This document shows positions 62,721 to 64,000 of a stretch of 64,000 bases of DNA, piece by piece; positions within the stretch are counted from its first letter, which is position 1, and each line of letters begins with the position of its first letter. The position numbers and the translations under genes were made by a program. The DNA is from Bdellovibrio reynosensis (GTDB taxonomy: Bacteria; Bdellovibrionota; Bdellovibrionia; Bdellovibrionales; Bdellovibrionaceae): assembly GCF_022814725.1 (NCBI RefSeq), contig NZ_CP093442.1, forward strand, positions 2,976,001-3,040,000, in the 5' to 3' direction. The notes below the pieces were generated by a model. It did not search any database and was not told the origin of the DNA. It saw nothing but the letters and a program-made list of their open reading frames with translations.

Positions 62721-64000
62721 ATGTCTAATGTCGATGTTTTAATAGTAGACGATAGAATAGACGGCTTGATCGCACTTGAAGCCGTCTTAAATCAGCCGGA
62801 TATCACGTTAGTAAAAGCTCAATCAGGGCAAGAAGCCCTAGATTTACTTGATCACTATGATTTCGGGTTGATTTTGCTTGATGTGCAAATGCCGGGCATG
62901 GATGGTTTCGAAACGGCTTCAAGAATTCGTCAGCATCCCCGCTATAAACTTCGCCCGATTATCTTTGTCACTGCTATTAACAAAGATGATCAGTACATTT
63001 ACAAGGGTTACGAAGTCGGTGGTGTCGATTACATTTTTAAACCTTTTGAGCCGCAGATTTTAAGATCCAAAGTTCAGGTTTTTGCGGATCTTTATCGCAA
63101 AGCTCAACGTCTTAGAGAACAAACCGAAATCATTCGCGAAAGCGAACGTCGTGAAAGATATTTGCGCTTAACCGAACTTGAACTTGAAAGCTTAAAACGT
63201 TACCGCAATCTAGCCAATGCGATTCCCCATGTAGTATGGAGAGCAAAAGCGGATGGCGGCATGGAATACTTCAATGAATTTTGGTCTAGCTACACAGGTT
63301 TTTCGCAAGAAGCCAGCGTGGGATCAGGATGGCAGCTAGCCATGCATCACGATGATTTAAAAAACTTTCTAAAGCTTTGGCTTGGTGCCATGACTGAGGG
63401 ATGTGCGTTTGAATCGGAATGCCGAATTATCGACAAAGATGGTAACTATCGTTGGTTCTGGATTAAAGCTGTTGCCGAGCTGAACTCTGCTGGGCAAATC
63501 ATGAACTGGTTAGGTACTTGTACTGATATTCACGACCGGAAGATGACGGAAATCCGGTTGGTCACAGCAGAACGGGAAGCAAAAGCTGCCAATCGTGCGA
63601 AAACAAGTTTCCTAGCAAACATGAGCCACGAAATAAGAACTCCGATGAACGTGATCTTAGGTTTCACGGAACTGATGCTTGATAGCAATCAGACACACGA
63701 AAAGCGCACTCAATGCATTCACACGGTCCAAAGAAATGCGGGTCACCTTTTAAAAATTATCGACGAAATCTTAGATATTTCTAAAGTCGAATCAGGAATG
63801 ATGACGATAGAAAATATCGACGTTAATTTCGCGACGCTTTTATCTGATACCAATGCCTTGATGCAATTACCGGCAAAAGATCGTGGCATTGAATTAAAGT
63901 TTAATCTGCGTTCGCCAATTCCAAGGTTCATTAAATGTGATCCGACTCGTCTTCGTCAGATTATGAATAACCTGATTGGTAATGCGATTAAGTTTACTCC
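62721..64000 (+). CDS. Receiver-PAS-histidine kinase, 3' end outside the window
   Basis: The visible 426 residues start MSNVDVLIVDDRIDG at 62721 with AGGA 6 nt upstream (an ATG at 62715 is in frame). The N-terminal receiver has its acceptor Asp in GLILLDVQMPGMDG and KPFEP; a coiled coil links it to a PAS domain with the PAC end (VVWRAKADGGMEYFN, WFWIKAVAELNSAGQI, WLGTCTDIHDRK). HisKA has NMSHEIRTPMNVILGF; the ATPase domain begins (NNLIGNAIKFT) and is cut at 64000. It follows the poly-HAMP kinase by 8 bp and is probably co-transcribed; its receiver could accept phosphate from that kinase. Confidence 0.9.
   Translation, partial: MSNVDVLIVDDRIDGLIALEAVLNQPDITLVKAQSGQEALDLLDHYDFGLILLDVQMPGMDGFETASRIRQHPRYKLRPIIFVTAINKDDQYIYKGYEVGGVDYIFKPFEPQILRSKVQVFADLYRKAQRLREQTEIIRESERRERYLRLTELELESLKRYRNLANAIPHVVWRAKADGGMEYFNEFWSSYTGFSQEASVGSGWQLAMHHDDLKNFLKLWLGAMTEGCAFESECRIIDKDGNYRWFWIKAVAELNSAGQIMNWLGTCTDIHDRKMTEIRLVTAEREAKAANRAKTSFLANMSHEIRTPMNVILGFTELMLDSNQTHEKRTQCIHTVQRNAGHLLKIIDEILDISKVESGMMTIENIDVNFATLLSDTNALMQLPAKDRGIELKFNLRSPIPRFIKCDPTRLRQIMNNLIGNAIKFT

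Noticed and set aside
1-64000. tRNA, rRNA, insertion sequences, integrase or phage genes
   Set aside because: None could be recognised by reading; a dedicated RNA-gene scan was not possible here.

Overview
The window looks like a chromosomal segment of a Bdellovibrio-like predatory bacterium (phylum Bdellovibrionota). This is inferred from gene content, not from a search: a flagellar operon that opens with an AMIN/TPR protein, very dense two-component signalling, many secreted or lipidated proteins, and peptidoglycan-active enzymes (MltF, an MpaA-like amidase). No rRNA, tRNA, CRISPR array, insertion sequence or prophage gene was recognised.

Layout. 1-2.3 kb: a cut-off beta-propeller lipoprotein, mutY and an agmatinase gene. 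2.4-7.6 kb: a compact accessory cluster that I read as a candidate RiPP (ribosomally made, modified peptide) system. A 94-residue precursor-like peptide, an oligopeptide-binding protein, a YcaO enzyme and a sensor kinase run leftward, tightly packed or overlapping. A SagB/McbC-type FMN dehydrogenase is divergent across 125 bp that hold a perfect 9-bp inverted repeat. This is the most likely undescribed system here. 7.6-13.1 kb: secreted or membrane proteins (a degenerate class III cyclase, a DUF333-like protein, an HExxH protein, a papain-family protease). 13.1-22.1 kb: regulators (an NtrC-type regulator, an OmpR-type regulator, a hybrid kinase, a pseudo-receiver kinase), a TrmN6-like methyltransferase, a HAD hydrolase and an M14 amidase. 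22.1-30.4 kb: housekeeping genes glmU-glmS, mltF, tdk, trmFO, a DciA-like gene and a class II amidotransferase. 30.4-37.4 kb: a lipoprotein/outer-membrane pair and an Mla-type lipid transport operon.

37.4-53.8 kb: a rightward flagellar operon of 15 genes (AMIN/TPR protein, a compact NtrC-like ATPase lacking the GAFTGA loop, flgB, flgC, fliE, fliF, fliG, fliH, fliI, fliJ, a MotE-like gene, fliK, flgD, a TIGR02530-like gene, flgE). It is preceded by a near-consensus sigma-54 promoter and closed by a strong terminator. Five short GC-rich repeat elements sit at stop codons inside the operon. 54-64 kb: an OmpR/kinase pair, an alpha/beta hydrolase, a 1806-residue soluble kinase with about 13 tandem HAMP units, and the start of a second receiver-PAS-kinase gene that runs off the window.

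How the parts connect: the sigma-54 promoter, the two NtrC-family proteins and the flagellar operon suggest RpoN control of motility. The RiPP-like cluster pairs peptide-modifying enzymes with a peptide-binding protein and a kinase, which would fit production and sensing of a modified peptide, but that is inference.
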